Part shown: piece after piece, positions 17,132-25,108 of the stretch
Numbering within the stretch: position 1 is the first letter of the stretch
How the letters are laid out: each line of letters starts with the position of its first letter
Position numbers and translations under genes: made by a program
From: Bacillota bacterium
GTDB lineage: Bacteria > Bacillota > UBA4882 > UBA8346
Reading direction: 5' to 3'
DNA length: 64,000 nt
Assembly: GCA_023426245.1 (NCBI GenBank)
Contig: JAFABB010000006.1
Location: 46,428 to 110,427 of the forward strand
Notes under the pieces: model-generated
Database searches by the model: none
Told to the model about the DNA's origin: nothing
What the model saw: the letters and a program-made list of their open reading frames with translations, nothing else

Positions 17132-17963
17132 AATCACGGGATTGACCAAAAAATACGCTGATCGGACAGCCGTTGATAACCTGGACTTATCGGTTAAGAA
17201 GGGTGAGTTGTTTGGACTGCTTGGGCCTAACGGAGCCGGGAAAACAACGGTGATTAAGTTGTTGACCACATTGACCCGGGCCGACGCAGGCCGGATCGTG
17301 ATCAATGGATGCAGGATTCCCGAGGATGAAAGGCGGATCAAAGCCATGATCGGTGTGGTATCCCAGCATTTCAACCTGGATTTGGAATTGACCGCCAGAG
17401 AAAATTTGGAGTTACACGGAAGACTGCACCGGATTCCGGACGGGACGAGGAGGCGCAGAATCGGGGAACTGCTGGAATTGGTGGAACTGACGGAACGAAG
17501 TGACGACATGGTGCAGGATTTTTCCGGCGGAATGAAAAGACGGTTAATGATCGCCAGGGCCTTATTGCATCAACCGCAGATTTTATTTCTGGATGAACCG
17601 ACGGTGGGGCTTGATCCGGCGGTCCGGCGGCGGTTGTGGGAATTCATCCGCATGCTGGCCGGTCAAGGTCTTACCGTCTTGCTGACCACCCATTATATCG
17701 AAGAAGCCGAAAACTTATGCAACCGGGTGGCTATTCTTCACCAGGGAAAACGAATCGCTTTCGATTCCCCTTCCAATTTATGCCGGGGCTTGGGCGAGTA
17801 TGTGGTGGAGTGGCGGGAGGGGGAAGATCCCGAAGGACGTTTTTTTGCGGATCGCTTAGCGGCGGCGAGGTTTGCGGCCCAATTGTCCACGGCGGCGACG
17901 ATTCGCCGTTCCAATCTGGAAGATGTCTTTATCGAACTTACCGGCAGGAAAGTAGGGGAGTGA
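17112..17963 (+). CDS. ABC-2 type transporter ATP-binding protein (DrrA/CcmA-like)
   Basis: An ABC ATPase of the exporter (ABC-2) type: LLGPNGAGKTTVIKLLTTL (Walker A), DFSGGMKRRLMIARALLHQP (signature), ILFLDEPTVGLDPAVRR (Walker B) and LLTTHYIEEAENLCNR (switch). The GGMKRR signature and the long C-terminal tail are typical of DrrA-like ATPases. Starts at 17112 (ATG) or 17124 (ATG) are both possible; the gene overlaps the end of btuD. It pairs with the permease at 17969. The substrate is unknown. Its place at the end of the B12-regulated operon suggests, without proving, a link to corrinoid or metal handling. Confidence 0.88.
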   Translation: MVIKMIEITGLTKKYADRTAVDNLDLSVKKGELFGLLGPNGAGKTTVIKLLTTLTRADAGRIVINGCRIPEDERRIKAMIGVVSQHFNLDLELTARENLELHGRLHRIPDGTRRRRIGELLELVELTERSDDMVQDFSGGMKRRLMIARALLHQPQILFLDEPTVGLDPAVRRRLWEFIRMLAGQGLTVLLTTHYIEEAENLCNRVAILHQGKRIAFDSPSNLCRGLGEYVVEWREGEDPEGRFFADRLAAARFAAQLSTAATIRRSNLEDVFIELTGRKVGE

Positions 17964-17968
17964 CGGCG

Positions 17969-18730
17969 ATGGCAATAGCGATAGTGATGGCGGCGGGACA
18001 AATTTGGACGGTATTCTGGAGGGACTGGCTTGTTTTGAAACGACGGCTGGGCCGTTATATTTTGGCGCGGATGATTTCGCCGGTTTTGTATTTAGTCGCT
18101 TTTGGCTGGGGGCTGGGCCGCAATCTTCAAATGGATCATGGCAGTTACCTGGATTTCATTGTACCGGGGATTCTGGCGTTAAATTCCATGAATATCAGCT
18201 TTAACGCCGTGGGTACGCCGGTGAATATGAGCCGGCTCTATCATAAGACACTGGAAGAATACTTGCTGGCCCCCATCAGCGCCGCTTCCTATGTGGTAGG
18301 TAAAGTCCTGGCCGGGGTTTTACGGGGATTGATTTCTTCGGCGGTGATTCTGCTCTTGGCTTATTTTTTCGGGGCCCACGTCAGGATCGGCCCGATATTT
18401 CTACTGGCCTTGTTTTTGAATTGCGGTGTTTTTGCCGCCTTGGGCCTGGTGGCGGCGATGGTGATGAATTCTCATGAGGAGATGAGTAATTTTAATACCT
18501 ATGTGCTGACGCCGATGTCGTTCTTATGCGCTACTTTTTTTTCAACCAGCCATTTGCCGCTTTTTTTTCGTTATCTGATTGAGATATTGCCGTTGACTCA
18601 TGCCAGTTATGCCTTACGGCAGGGCGGCCCGGCGGGAATGGCGCCGGGAGTGTCGATTGTGATACTTATGGCCTATTTGGGGGTATTTCTGGGGGTCGGA
18701 ATTTTTCAAATCAGGAGGGTGCGGGTGTAG
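17969..18730 (+). CDS. ABC-2 type transporter permease
   Basis: A membrane protein of 253 residues with about six hydrophobic segments: YILARMISPVLYLVAFGWGLG, LDFIVPGILALNSM and the ABC-2 core that ends with LPLTHASYALRQG. The LEEYLLAPISAASYVVGK segment is the conserved cytoplasmic loop of DrrB/NodJ-type permeases. The start is the ATG at 17969 after GGGGAG; a long upstream open frame overlapping the ATPase gene is a shadow. This is the last gene of the G+C-rich tetrapyrrole block. Confidence 0.88.
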   Translation: MAIAIVMAAGQIWTVFWRDWLVLKRRLGRYILARMISPVLYLVAFGWGLGRNLQMDHGSYLDFIVPGILALNSMNISFNAVGTPVNMSRLYHKTLEEYLLAPISAASYVVGKVLAGVLRGLISSAVILLLAYFFGAHVRIGPIFLLALFLNCGVFAALGLVAAMVMNSHEEMSNFNTYVLTPMSFLCATFFSTSHLPLFFRYLIEILPLTHASYALRQGGPAGMAPGVSIVILMAYLGVFLGVGIFQIRRVRV

Positions 18731-18801
18731 AACAGCTTGCCAAGAAGAACTGGAGGCTATGTTTTCAGAAACGGTTGATCGGAAATCGTGTTTGCATGAA
18801 T

Positions 18802-18860
18802 TTTTCTCTGTGCCTCCGTGGCCTATTAAATTAGCCACAGACACGGAGACACAGAGAAAG
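18802..18860. repeat. Imperfect inverted repeat CTCTGTG..CTCCGTG
   Basis: The arm beginning TTTTTCTCTGTGCCTCCGTG at 18801 is the reverse complement, with few mismatches, of the arm CACGGAGACACAGAGAAAG ending at 18860. The loop contains TATTAAATTAG. Similar 'ctctgtgtctccgtg' motifs recur in intergenic DNA of many environmental bacteria, which is general recollection rather than a search result. Confidence 0.7.
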
Positions 18861-19006
18861 AACTTAAAGTCAAAATTATTTTTCATATTCGAAACCAGTG
18901 TGAAAATTTACCCAACGGTTGCGTATGGATAAAATCTGTTCAATTCTGGTTTATTTTTATGCCCTCCTGCCCCTCGTTCCCCTCGTACGGCGCTTAGTTT
19001 GAGTGA

Positions 19007-19128
19007 GACAGAATGATTTCCGTGACAGAATGAATGCATTGAATGACGGACAGAATGATTTCCGTGACGGAATGAATCCATCGGACGACAGACAGAATGA
19101 TTTCTGTGATAAAATAATGAATCGGTGA
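19007..19128. repeat. Three copies of a 42-bp tandem repeat
   Basis: Units start at 19007, 19049 and 19091, each beginning GACAGAATGATTTC and containing GTGAC(A/G)GAATGAAT in the first two. The third is shortened and more diverged. The exact 42-base period is visible by direct comparison. Confidence 0.85.
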
Positions 19129-19148
19129 AAGCCCGAGCCGACAATGAA

Positions 19149-19236
19149 CCGCGAAACCCACGAAAGGGCACGAAAAGAGGATGGCCGGAGCGGCGAGGTT
19201 CTGATTTCGTGTAATTTCGTGCTTTTCGTGGTTTGA
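19149..19236. repeat. CACGAAA-rich imperfect inverted repeat
   Basis: AAACCCACGAAAGGGCACGA (about 19154-19173) is complementary, with mismatches, to the TTTCGTG-rich arm ending CTTTTCGTGGTTTGATTG near 19238. It is of the same general kind as the inverted repeat at 18802. Confidence 0.6.
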
Positions 19237-19411
19237 TTGTACGAGAGTCATAGGCGGCGGGTTTTGTTTTAACGAACGCAAAGTCTGGTGGTTAAAGGGT
19301 CTGTGAGGTACGAGGGGCAGGTAATAAAAAAATGAAAAGGAGAAAAAGTTGAATTATCGGCAAAGAATTAGCGAACCGGTAGAATTTTGAGCCCACAAAA
19401 TTGCAATGGTA

Positions 19412-20344
19412 TTAATACCCACTGCTAAAACCTTTTCCGATGACCTCAATACTGGGAGTGACGTAGATAAAGCTGTTATCGTTTAAAGACTTGGTATATT
19501 CCTTCAACTTGACAAGTTCGGAACCAGAAATCACCGTTTTTAACATTGTTTTTTCAGAAGCGCTATAAGTCCCGATACAGGGTATGAAAGTCACCCCTCT
19601 GCGTAACTCCTTATGAATAAACTCACGAATCGTCTGATAATTCTCGGAAATAATGGTTACACTGTAAGTCCGGCCGGTTCCCAGAATCACATAATCTGTC
19701 ACTTTACCGGAGATATAAATACTAATCAGGGAATAAATGATATAGGTAATATTTCCATAGATGATTGAAGAAAACACGATCAGGGAATTAAGAATCATAA
19801 AGAAGTTTCCGATCGATAAGCCTTTTTTCTCTTTTAAATAAAGAGCTACGATCGCCTCGGGTCCGTTGGCCAGCCCTTGTCGTAAAATGATTCCGGTGGA
19901 AAGCCCTGTTAATACCCCGGCGACAACCGTGGCAATTAGGGAATCCGTTTTGAAAGCCGGTACATATTTTTGATAGATGCCGATTAAGGCTGTAAATAAA
20001 AAGAAACAAAAACTGGCGTAGAAAACCTGCTTCCGGTCATACTTGATGACGGCCCAGATAATGATCGGTAATGCCATAATCAATAACAGGATTTGAATAT
20101 TCAGTCCGCGGAGATGATTAACAACGGTTGCCAACCCTCCTAATCCGGTAGCTGTCAGATTGTTGGGAATAAGGACCCGGCTAAAGGCGAATGTTCCTAT
20201 GGCGGTGCCGGTAACCAGGGACAAAAAAAATCTAAATTCCTTCAGTAGCTTGTTTTTAAAATCCAAATTCGTACCTTCCTTTTTTTCAATGGATATTTTC
20301 GCTTTTTGTAGAGACTTATTGAAGTTTTGCATAAAATCGTTCAT
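19412..20344 (-). CDS. YitT family membrane protein (DUF161/DUF2179)
   Basis: A protein of 310 residues with five or six membrane helices between about residues 35 and 215 and a soluble C-terminal DUF2179-type domain (about 220-305, starting GTGRTYSVTIISENYQTI). GLSTGIILRQGLANGPEAIVA is the repeated YitT core. The N-terminal 30 residues are charged. The biochemical role of the family is not established. It is monocistronic and reads towards the repeat island. Confidence 0.85.
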   Translation of the reverse strand: MNDFMQNFNKSLQKAKISIEKKEGTNLDFKNKLLKEFRFFLSLVTGTAIGTFAFSRVLIPNNLTATGLGGLATVVNHLRGLNIQILLLIMALPIIIWAVIKYDRKQVFYASFCFFLFTALIGIYQKYVPAFKTDSLIATVVAGVLTGLSTGIILRQGLANGPEAIVALYLKEKKGLSIGNFFMILNSLIVFSSIIYGNITYIIYSLISIYISGKVTDYVILGTGRTYSVTIISENYQTIREFIHKELRRGVTFIPCIGTYSASEKTMLKTVISGSELVKLKEYTKSLNDNSFIYVTPSIEVIGKGFSSGY

Positions 20345-20501
20345 TAGAATACTTTTTAAAATCTTTCTTAATAATACTTTAAAATGCTCGTTTTTATGTT
20401 AGCGAAAGATTAATATTGAATGAATGATTGATGATTAACTTGAACAGGACAAGTGATATTGTGAAACAATTTTAGCGATGTTATGATGGTATTGGAATGG
20501 G

Positions 20502-20803
20502 TTGGTTAATATTGAAGAAGAAAGTCATCTCGCCAGTCTGAACATTGAAGAGGCAAAAAGGGCGATATTGATTCAGACCTAACCGGTTATACCCGTGAAG
20601 AATCCAAAGGGATGTTATTTGCGAAATGATCGGGTTTAGATTCCCTGGATTTGAATGGATTGGCTGACGCTGCAGCCGAAGATGTAAAAAAAAGTGAGGA
20701 CCCCAAACGTGGACACAATTTCCGGTTAAATTTGTTATCCGTTTTGAATCAGGCCCGGTCAGAACTTCGTAAAGAAAAAACCGACACAATGGACCAAAGG
20801 TAA
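20502..20803 (+). pseudogene. Decayed ORF of unknown function
   Basis: Reading from 20505, NIEEESHLASLNIEEAKRA and ILIQT are encoded up to a TAA at 20580-20582. In the -1 frame the text continues as DLTGYTREESKGMLFAK, then meets a TGA at 20627-20629 and continues as SGLDSLDLNGLADAAAEDVK through to a TAA at 20801. The three pieces read as one hydrophilic helical protein of about 100 residues broken by a frameshift and a stop. I do not recognise the family. Two sequencing errors could give the same picture. Confidence 0.5.
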
Positions 20804-20835
20804 TGAGTACATTCGCTGGCACCGGGGGTTCAAGT

Positions 20836-21291
20836 TTAAGAAAGAATCCCCAAAACCTCATTTAAATCCGGTAATTGTGCGGATGGATAGACCTTAACCC
20901 ATTTGATTTTACCGCTCTCATCCACAATGATATTGGCCCGCTCCGAATATCCTTCCGTTTCATTGAATATTCCATAATCCCTGGCAACCTTTCCGTGGGG
21001 CCAGAAATCCGAAGGTAAACTGAGCTTGGTGATTGCCAGAGCGACGGCCCATACGTTTTTACTGGGTGTGGGATCAACACTGAAGCCCAAGGGGACGGTA
21101 TTGAATTTTTGGAAGGTTTCCCAATTGTTTTCCAAAGCCCTCATTTGATCGGTGCAAACCGGTGTCCAGGCTAGCGGATGCCAGGATAATAAAACCCTTT
21201 TTCCCCGAAAATCACTTAATCGAATATCTTTTTCATGGTTATCTTTGACTTGAAAATCAGGAGCGATTTCTCCAACTTGAATTGGACTCAT
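20836..21291 (-). CDS. Peroxiredoxin (AhpC/TSA family)
   Basis: A thioredoxin-fold peroxidase of 151 residues. GEIAPDFQVKDNHEKDIRLSDFRGKRVLLSWHPLAWTPVCTDQM holds the peroxidatic Cys in the TPVC motif (near residue 47), with Trp where many homologues have Phe. No second conserved Cys is obvious in the C-terminal half, which suggests a 1-Cys or atypical type. I use the ATG at 21291 because GAAAGAGG lies at workable spacing; an ATG at 21297 touches that site. It stands alone. Confidence 0.9.
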   Translation of the reverse strand: MSPIQVGEIAPDFQVKDNHEKDIRLSDFRGKRVLLSWHPLAWTPVCTDQMRALENNWETFQKFNTVPLGFSVDPTPSKNVWAVALAITKLSLPSDFWPHGKVARDYGIFNETEGYSERANIIVDESGKIKWVKVYPSAQLPDLNEVLGILS

Positions 21292-21488
21292 TAACATCCT
21301 CTTTCGTTAAAACAATATTTTGATTGGACTTAAGGGGTTTTTGGAAACGGTTTTCTTATTATAAACCTGAAAATGGTTTTCCTATTCAATGTTATTTACT
21401 TTCGTGATACCCATTTTTTGCTCAGAGTATCGCTGATAAAAGCGGATATTTTAACATTAAAACAACCAAAAAGCGAAGGGAGTAGAAA

Positions 21489-21662
21489 ATGAGAATCATA
21501 AGCCACAAAATGGATGGACATACAGAAGAAAGGCTGTTGGTCAGAAAACAAGAGAAAACGGATCAATTTCAGTCAATTCATGGAAATGTTGAGAAAAAAG
21601 CGGCAGAAATCCAAAATTATTTGACTTCCAAATTAATGGAGGAAATCGGAAAAGATCATTGA
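21489..21662 (+). CDS. Small hypothetical protein, 57 aa
   Basis: An ATG at 21489 follows GAAGGGAG at 21475-21482 at good spacing and opens a 57-codon frame ending at a TGA at 21660. The product is charged and mostly helical, rich in Glu, Lys and Gln, with no Cys and no membrane segment. I recognise no family. The evidence is the ribosome site and helical composition only. Confidence 0.45.
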   Translation: MRIISHKMDGHTEERLLVRKQEKTDQFQSIHGNVEKKAAEIQNYLTSKLMEEIGKDH

Positions 21663-21737
21663 CCGGCAATAAAAAACAAGTATCGCTTGAGAAGTTACTG
21701 AATAGAAGCGTTTTTCCTGTTGCGTTTCTTTGAAATG

Positions 21738-22382
21738 TCAAAATTTGGGTTTTAGATTCTTCGGTTCGAGTCTGATGAGCCCTTGGTTGATAATCTCCCA
21801 TAAATACAGCGAAGCCACTGACCGATAGGGTATCCATTTCATTGCATATTCGTTCATGATTGGGTCACTCGGTATCTGCTTTAATCCATAAAGCCACTGA
21901 ATTGCCCTTTTTAATCCGATATCGCTTGTAGAAAATACATCCAAACGACCCAAGGAAAAAATCAAAAACATTTCCGCGGTCCATATCCCAATGCCTTTCA
22001 TCATGATCAGCCGGCCAATTACTTCATGATCGGGAAGGGTATCGAAAACGTTCAAGTTTAACTCCCCATTTAACAATTTTTGCGACAAATCTTTAATATA
22101 TCTGGCTTTGGAACGGGAGATCCCGAGGGCTCTAAGCTCACCATCAGTCTTTGATATAAGATCCTCCGGACTTATGTTTTTACAATATGTCAACGTCCTT
22201 TGCCATATGGTTTGAGCCACTGTCACCGAAAGCTGTTGACCGATGATTGAACGCACCAATGAGGGAAAATAATCGGTTCTTACATTTAATTCGTAATCAC
22301 CTATTGAGTGAATTAGCATGGCCAGTTTTTCATCCGAAGCACATAAGGTTTGTAAAACTTGCCCTTGTAATTTAAATTCCAC
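21738..22382 (-). CDS. DNA-3-methyladenine glycosylase (AlkA-like, HhH-GPD)
   Basis: Removes alkylated bases from DNA. The product is 214 residues with the HhH-GPD fold: FPSLVRSIIGQQLSVTVAQTIW, then the helix-hairpin-helix LIMMKGIGIWTAEMFL, then DVFSTSDIGLKRA with the catalytic Asp. It lacks the N-terminal beta domain of E. coli AlkA, as is usual for short Bacillota forms. It is monocistronic, and the 460 bases upstream look non-coding. Confidence 0.88.
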   Translation of the reverse strand: MEFKLQGQVLQTLCASDEKLAMLIHSIGDYELNVRTDYFPSLVRSIIGQQLSVTVAQTIWQRTLTYCKNISPEDLISKTDGELRALGISRSKARYIKDLSQKLLNGELNLNVFDTLPDHEVIGRLIMMKGIGIWTAEMFLIFSLGRLDVFSTSDIGLKRAIQWLYGLKQIPSDPIMNEYAMKWIPYRSVASLYLWEIINQGLIRLEPKNLKPKF

Positions 22383-22843
22383 TTAGTTCGTAAGTCTCTT
22401 TTCATTTTAATTTTGACCCGATAAAGCTTATCGAGGTCCAATCCGGTTATTAAGTCCGTCAACAGTTGTTTCGATTTTATTGAACTTTCATTTAGTATGA
22501 ATTCATTTATGAAAATAATGATCACCAATTTTTAAAAGGCGTGTTTGAGAAAGAACATGTTTTTTTAAAAGACTGATCCGTTTATTGATCAATTTAGTTA
22601 TAAAAGATGATAATTTTATCTTGAATTTTTTGATAAATATCCTAAAATAATCTAAGATAGTTCTTTTATCTGGCTTGTAGATATAAGTTTTTTGAGAGAA
22701 CTGCCGCCGGTTTATTAAACGATTTTTGGAAAAATTTTTAGGTGCCATATGGACGTTGTTAAAAATCTCGATCCGCCAAGTCCTTAATTGATGGGATTCT
22801 GAAAGTGACTTGTCGGATTCATGATCAAGAAAAGGGAACGATT
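22383..22843. other. AT-rich intergenic stretch, no gene supported
   Basis: The region is strongly AT-rich. Two overlapping minus-strand open frames, 22313-22528 and 22503-22748, encode Lys/Ile/Phe-rich text without a ribosome site or recognisable pattern, so I treat them as chance. I see no hairpin or riboswitch. Confidence 0.5.
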
Positions 22844-23071
22844 ATGACCAGTGAATCGATGTCCTATGAAGTCAAAAATGAATGCCGGAAAACGACTTTG
22901 AAATGTATTGGTGTTGATGATATGGGTTTTATCATGAGACCTCCGATTGGAGAAAATGTTGATAATTCACTCTTTGGAAAAATCCTTATCGATCCCCGGG
23001 GAGACGCCTATAAAGTTAAAAGTATCAATATGCGTCAAAACATACTTTGGTTGGAAATAAAGGATTCATAA
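22844..23071 (+). CDS. Small hypothetical protein, 75 aa
   Basis: The ATG at 22844 follows AAAGGGAACG at 22831-22840. The product is a soluble protein of 75 residues with a beta-rich look: GRILIDPRGDAYKVKSI-like text (here GKILIDPRGD) and a hydrophobic end ILWLEIKD. I recognise no family. The open frame extends 13 codons upstream, but the ribosome site supports the ATG. Confidence 0.55.
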   Translation: MTSESMSYEVKNECRKTTLKCIGVDDMGFIMRPPIGENVDNSLFGKILIDPRGDAYKVKSINMRQNILWLEIKDS

Positions 23072-23176
23072 TTTCGTTTTAATCTTTTTTTAAAAATAAC
23101 CGGTTTTTTGTGTCAAAGTCCGGATAGTTGTTTGATGATGATATTATTTCCAAACTGAACGCAAAGGGGTAACGAT

Positions 23177-24310
23177 ATGCGCTTTTATATTGGGTTTACC
23201 ACAGTGATTGCATTGTATACGGCATTCAATTATTATGTCGGTCTGCGCGGTAAACAATTATTTGTAGACAAGCTCGGACTTTTTAATCTTTGGTTATATT
23301 GGATTTTATTTGGGTTGATAGTATTTTCAAGTTTTCTTGGGATTATATCCTTTCGCTCCTTACCCGATGGAATCAAAAAAGTTTTTTCTACCATGGGATC
23401 TTATTGGGTTGCAGCACTGGTTTATTTTTTATTATTCGCCGCAGCCAGCGATTTAATTTGGCTCATAGCCGGGAGAACGCGTATTTTCAAAACGCTCGAT
23501 CATAATCTATTGATTTCTTCGGGTTTAGGTTTGTTGGTGATTTTTTTTGTGATGGGTTTACTGGTTTATGGGACATTTCACGCCCGAAACATTAAAATTA
23601 CCTCATACCAAGTTCATATCAAAAAATCTGCCGGTACTTTAAAGCAGCTTCATGTTGCAATGATTTCCGATTTGCATTTAACCGATATATCGGACTATCG
23701 AAGACATCAAATCATTGGTAAGGTGAATGAACTTCACCCCGATCTGGTACTCATAGCGGGGGATATTGTACCCATTGAAAAACAGCAGATCGCCGCTGAA
23801 TTTCGTAATATCAAGAGCCCATACGGAGTGTTTGCCTGTCTTGGCAATCATGATTATTACAATCAAGATATGAACAAGCTTACCCAGTGGTTAAGCCAAG
23901 CCGGAATTCAGGTTTTGAGGGATGAAAGTGTAAAAGTGGCTGACAGTTTTTATTTAATCGGGCGGGATGATAAGTCTTACGAAATGATTAACGGCAGAAA
24001 GCGTAAAAAGATTTCCGATTTGACAGCGAATCTTGATGAAAAGCTTCCGGTTATTTTAATGGATCACCAGCCGGTTGATGTGAATGCGGCTCAAAATGCC
24101 GGAGTTGATTTACAACTATCCGGTCATACTCATAAAGGCCAATTTTTTCCGTTTGGTTTGATCACACGGAGAGTTTTTCGGATTGATTATGGGTACTTAA
24201 AATTAGAGCCCATGCAAGTGATTGTCTCGAGTGGAGTCGGTACCTGGGGCCCGCCTGTCAGGATTGCCAGTTTGTCGGAAGTGGTTGATATCCGGATTAC
24301 TTTCCAATAA
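23177..24310 (+). CDS. Membrane-anchored calcineurin-like metallophosphoesterase (YkuE-like)
   Basis: Residues about 1-145 contain four hydrophobic helices. The rest is a dinuclear metal phosphoesterase with all expected motifs: MISDLHLTD, LIAGDIV, CLGNHDYY, ILMDHQP and LSGHTHKGQFFPFG. The 377 residues match YkuE-type proteins with an N-terminal membrane domain. Substrates in this family include lipid-linked phosphates, but none can be assigned from sequence. The ATG at 23177 follows AAAGGGG. Confidence 0.88.
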   Translation: MRFYIGFTTVIALYTAFNYYVGLRGKQLFVDKLGLFNLWLYWILFGLIVFSSFLGIISFRSLPDGIKKVFSTMGSYWVAALVYFLLFAAASDLIWLIAGRTRIFKTLDHNLLISSGLGLLVIFFVMGLLVYGTFHARNIKITSYQVHIKKSAGTLKQLHVAMISDLHLTDISDYRRHQIIGKVNELHPDLVLIAGDIVPIEKQQIAAEFRNIKSPYGVFACLGNHDYYNQDMNKLTQWLSQAGIQVLRDESVKVADSFYLIGRDDKSYEMINGRKRKKISDLTANLDEKLPVILMDHQPVDVNAAQNAGVDLQLSGHTHKGQFFPFGLITRRVFRIDYGYLKLEPMQVIVSSGVGTWGPPVRIASLSEVVDIRITFQ

Positions 24311-24312
24311 TG

Positions 24313-24669
24313 TTAAATTGCATCCATCGCTTCTTTTATGTTTTCCAAGCGCGACCAACAGTCGATGAAGCCTGAATCACCCAGCTCTCCCACAAACCAG
24401 TGGGCTGGGGTTTCCTCATTTTTTACCATATAAAAGCCGCCGATGAAAACTACTTGAGAGGGTTTCACAGGATAATAATCAATCTGATGATTTTGGGGTA
24501 AATATTTTAAGAAGCGTACCTTAACGCTTTGGGGATTAAGATATTCGATATCCGAAACACCGGAATATTCAGAAAGCCATTCTTCAGGAACCGGAGCAGG
24601 ATGCAGTTGAATCAATTCACCAAGAATATTTCGTACTTTTTCCCGAGCAAGCTGAATTGCATTATCCAT
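24313..24669 (-). CDS. Hypothetical protein, 118 aa
   Basis: A soluble acidic protein with no signal peptide. The text WLSEYSGVSDIEYLNPQSVK and FIGGFYMVKNEETPAHWFVG shows a compact mixed fold; I do not recognise the family. The ATG at 24669 is chosen because AAGGAGTGG lies about eight bases upstream; a GTG at 24678 sits on that site. It converges on the metallophosphoesterase gene with a two-base gap. Confidence 0.7.
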   Translation of the reverse strand: MDNAIQLAREKVRNILGELIQLHPAPVPEEWLSEYSGVSDIEYLNPQSVKVRFLKYLPQNHQIDYYPVKPSQVVFIGGFYMVKNEETPAHWFVGELGDSGFIDCWSRLENIKEAMDAI

Positions 24670-25108
24670 ATAATCCACTCCTTATCATTCGAATTTGGAA
24701 TGAATGATAATTCTGATCGATTCGGATGTAAAAATTGCAATTTTAGGGTTCAGGGAAAATAATTGATAATTTTATGGGTTTTAAGGATATTCAATCAGAA
24801 AATTTGAATGAACAAATATATTATACTATTTTCAATCGGAATAGACCATAGCCATTTTTCAGGTATGATGAGAGCCGGGGCCTAAGTTGGTGCATTATTT
24901 GGAGATGATAATCGAGGCTGTCAGGCATAGAGGTCAAATATATTGAATATAACAAAATCAACCGAGGAGATAATCTTTTCCCAAATAGATTTCAAAGAGT
25001 GAAAAAGGGATTTGCTAGTTTATGAAGAACTTTCAAAGTTAATCTTTTTAATGCTTCCCTGGTCTTAATCGGAAGGAAGTTGATGAAAACGAATGGAGGG
25101 GGATTTAT
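24670..25108. other. Intergenic region upstream of the liv operon
   Basis: About 440 AT-rich bases between divergent genes. It should contain the promoters of both, but I find no convincing -35/-10 pair, and no match to the GlnR/TnrA consensus. No ORF with a ribosome site and no stable hairpin are visible. Confidence 0.4.

Larger units (their letters stand above)
18731..19411. other. Repeat-rich non-coding island (about 680 bp)
   Basis: No credible gene is visible. The stretch holds an inverted repeat at 18802-18860, a 42-bp tandem repeat at 19007-19128, a CACGAAA-rich inverted repeat at 19149-19236 and a 12-bp perfect inverted repeat bracketing 18966-19321. It lies where the G+C-rich region ends. 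Open frames on the minus strand here only translate the repeats. Confidence 0.75.

Noticed and set aside
18994..19281. Minus-strand open frame with a repeated TEIILSV motif
   Set aside because: The protein repeat is only the translation of the 42-bp DNA repeat; there is no ribosome site and no recognisable domain.
22313..22748. Two overlapping minus-strand open frames
   Set aside because: AT-rich text dominated by Lys, Ile and Phe, overlapping each other and the AlkA-like gene, with no ribosome sites.
24670..25108. GlnR box upstream of livK
   Set aside because: TGTAA at about 24727 is not followed by TNACA at the required seven-base spacing.
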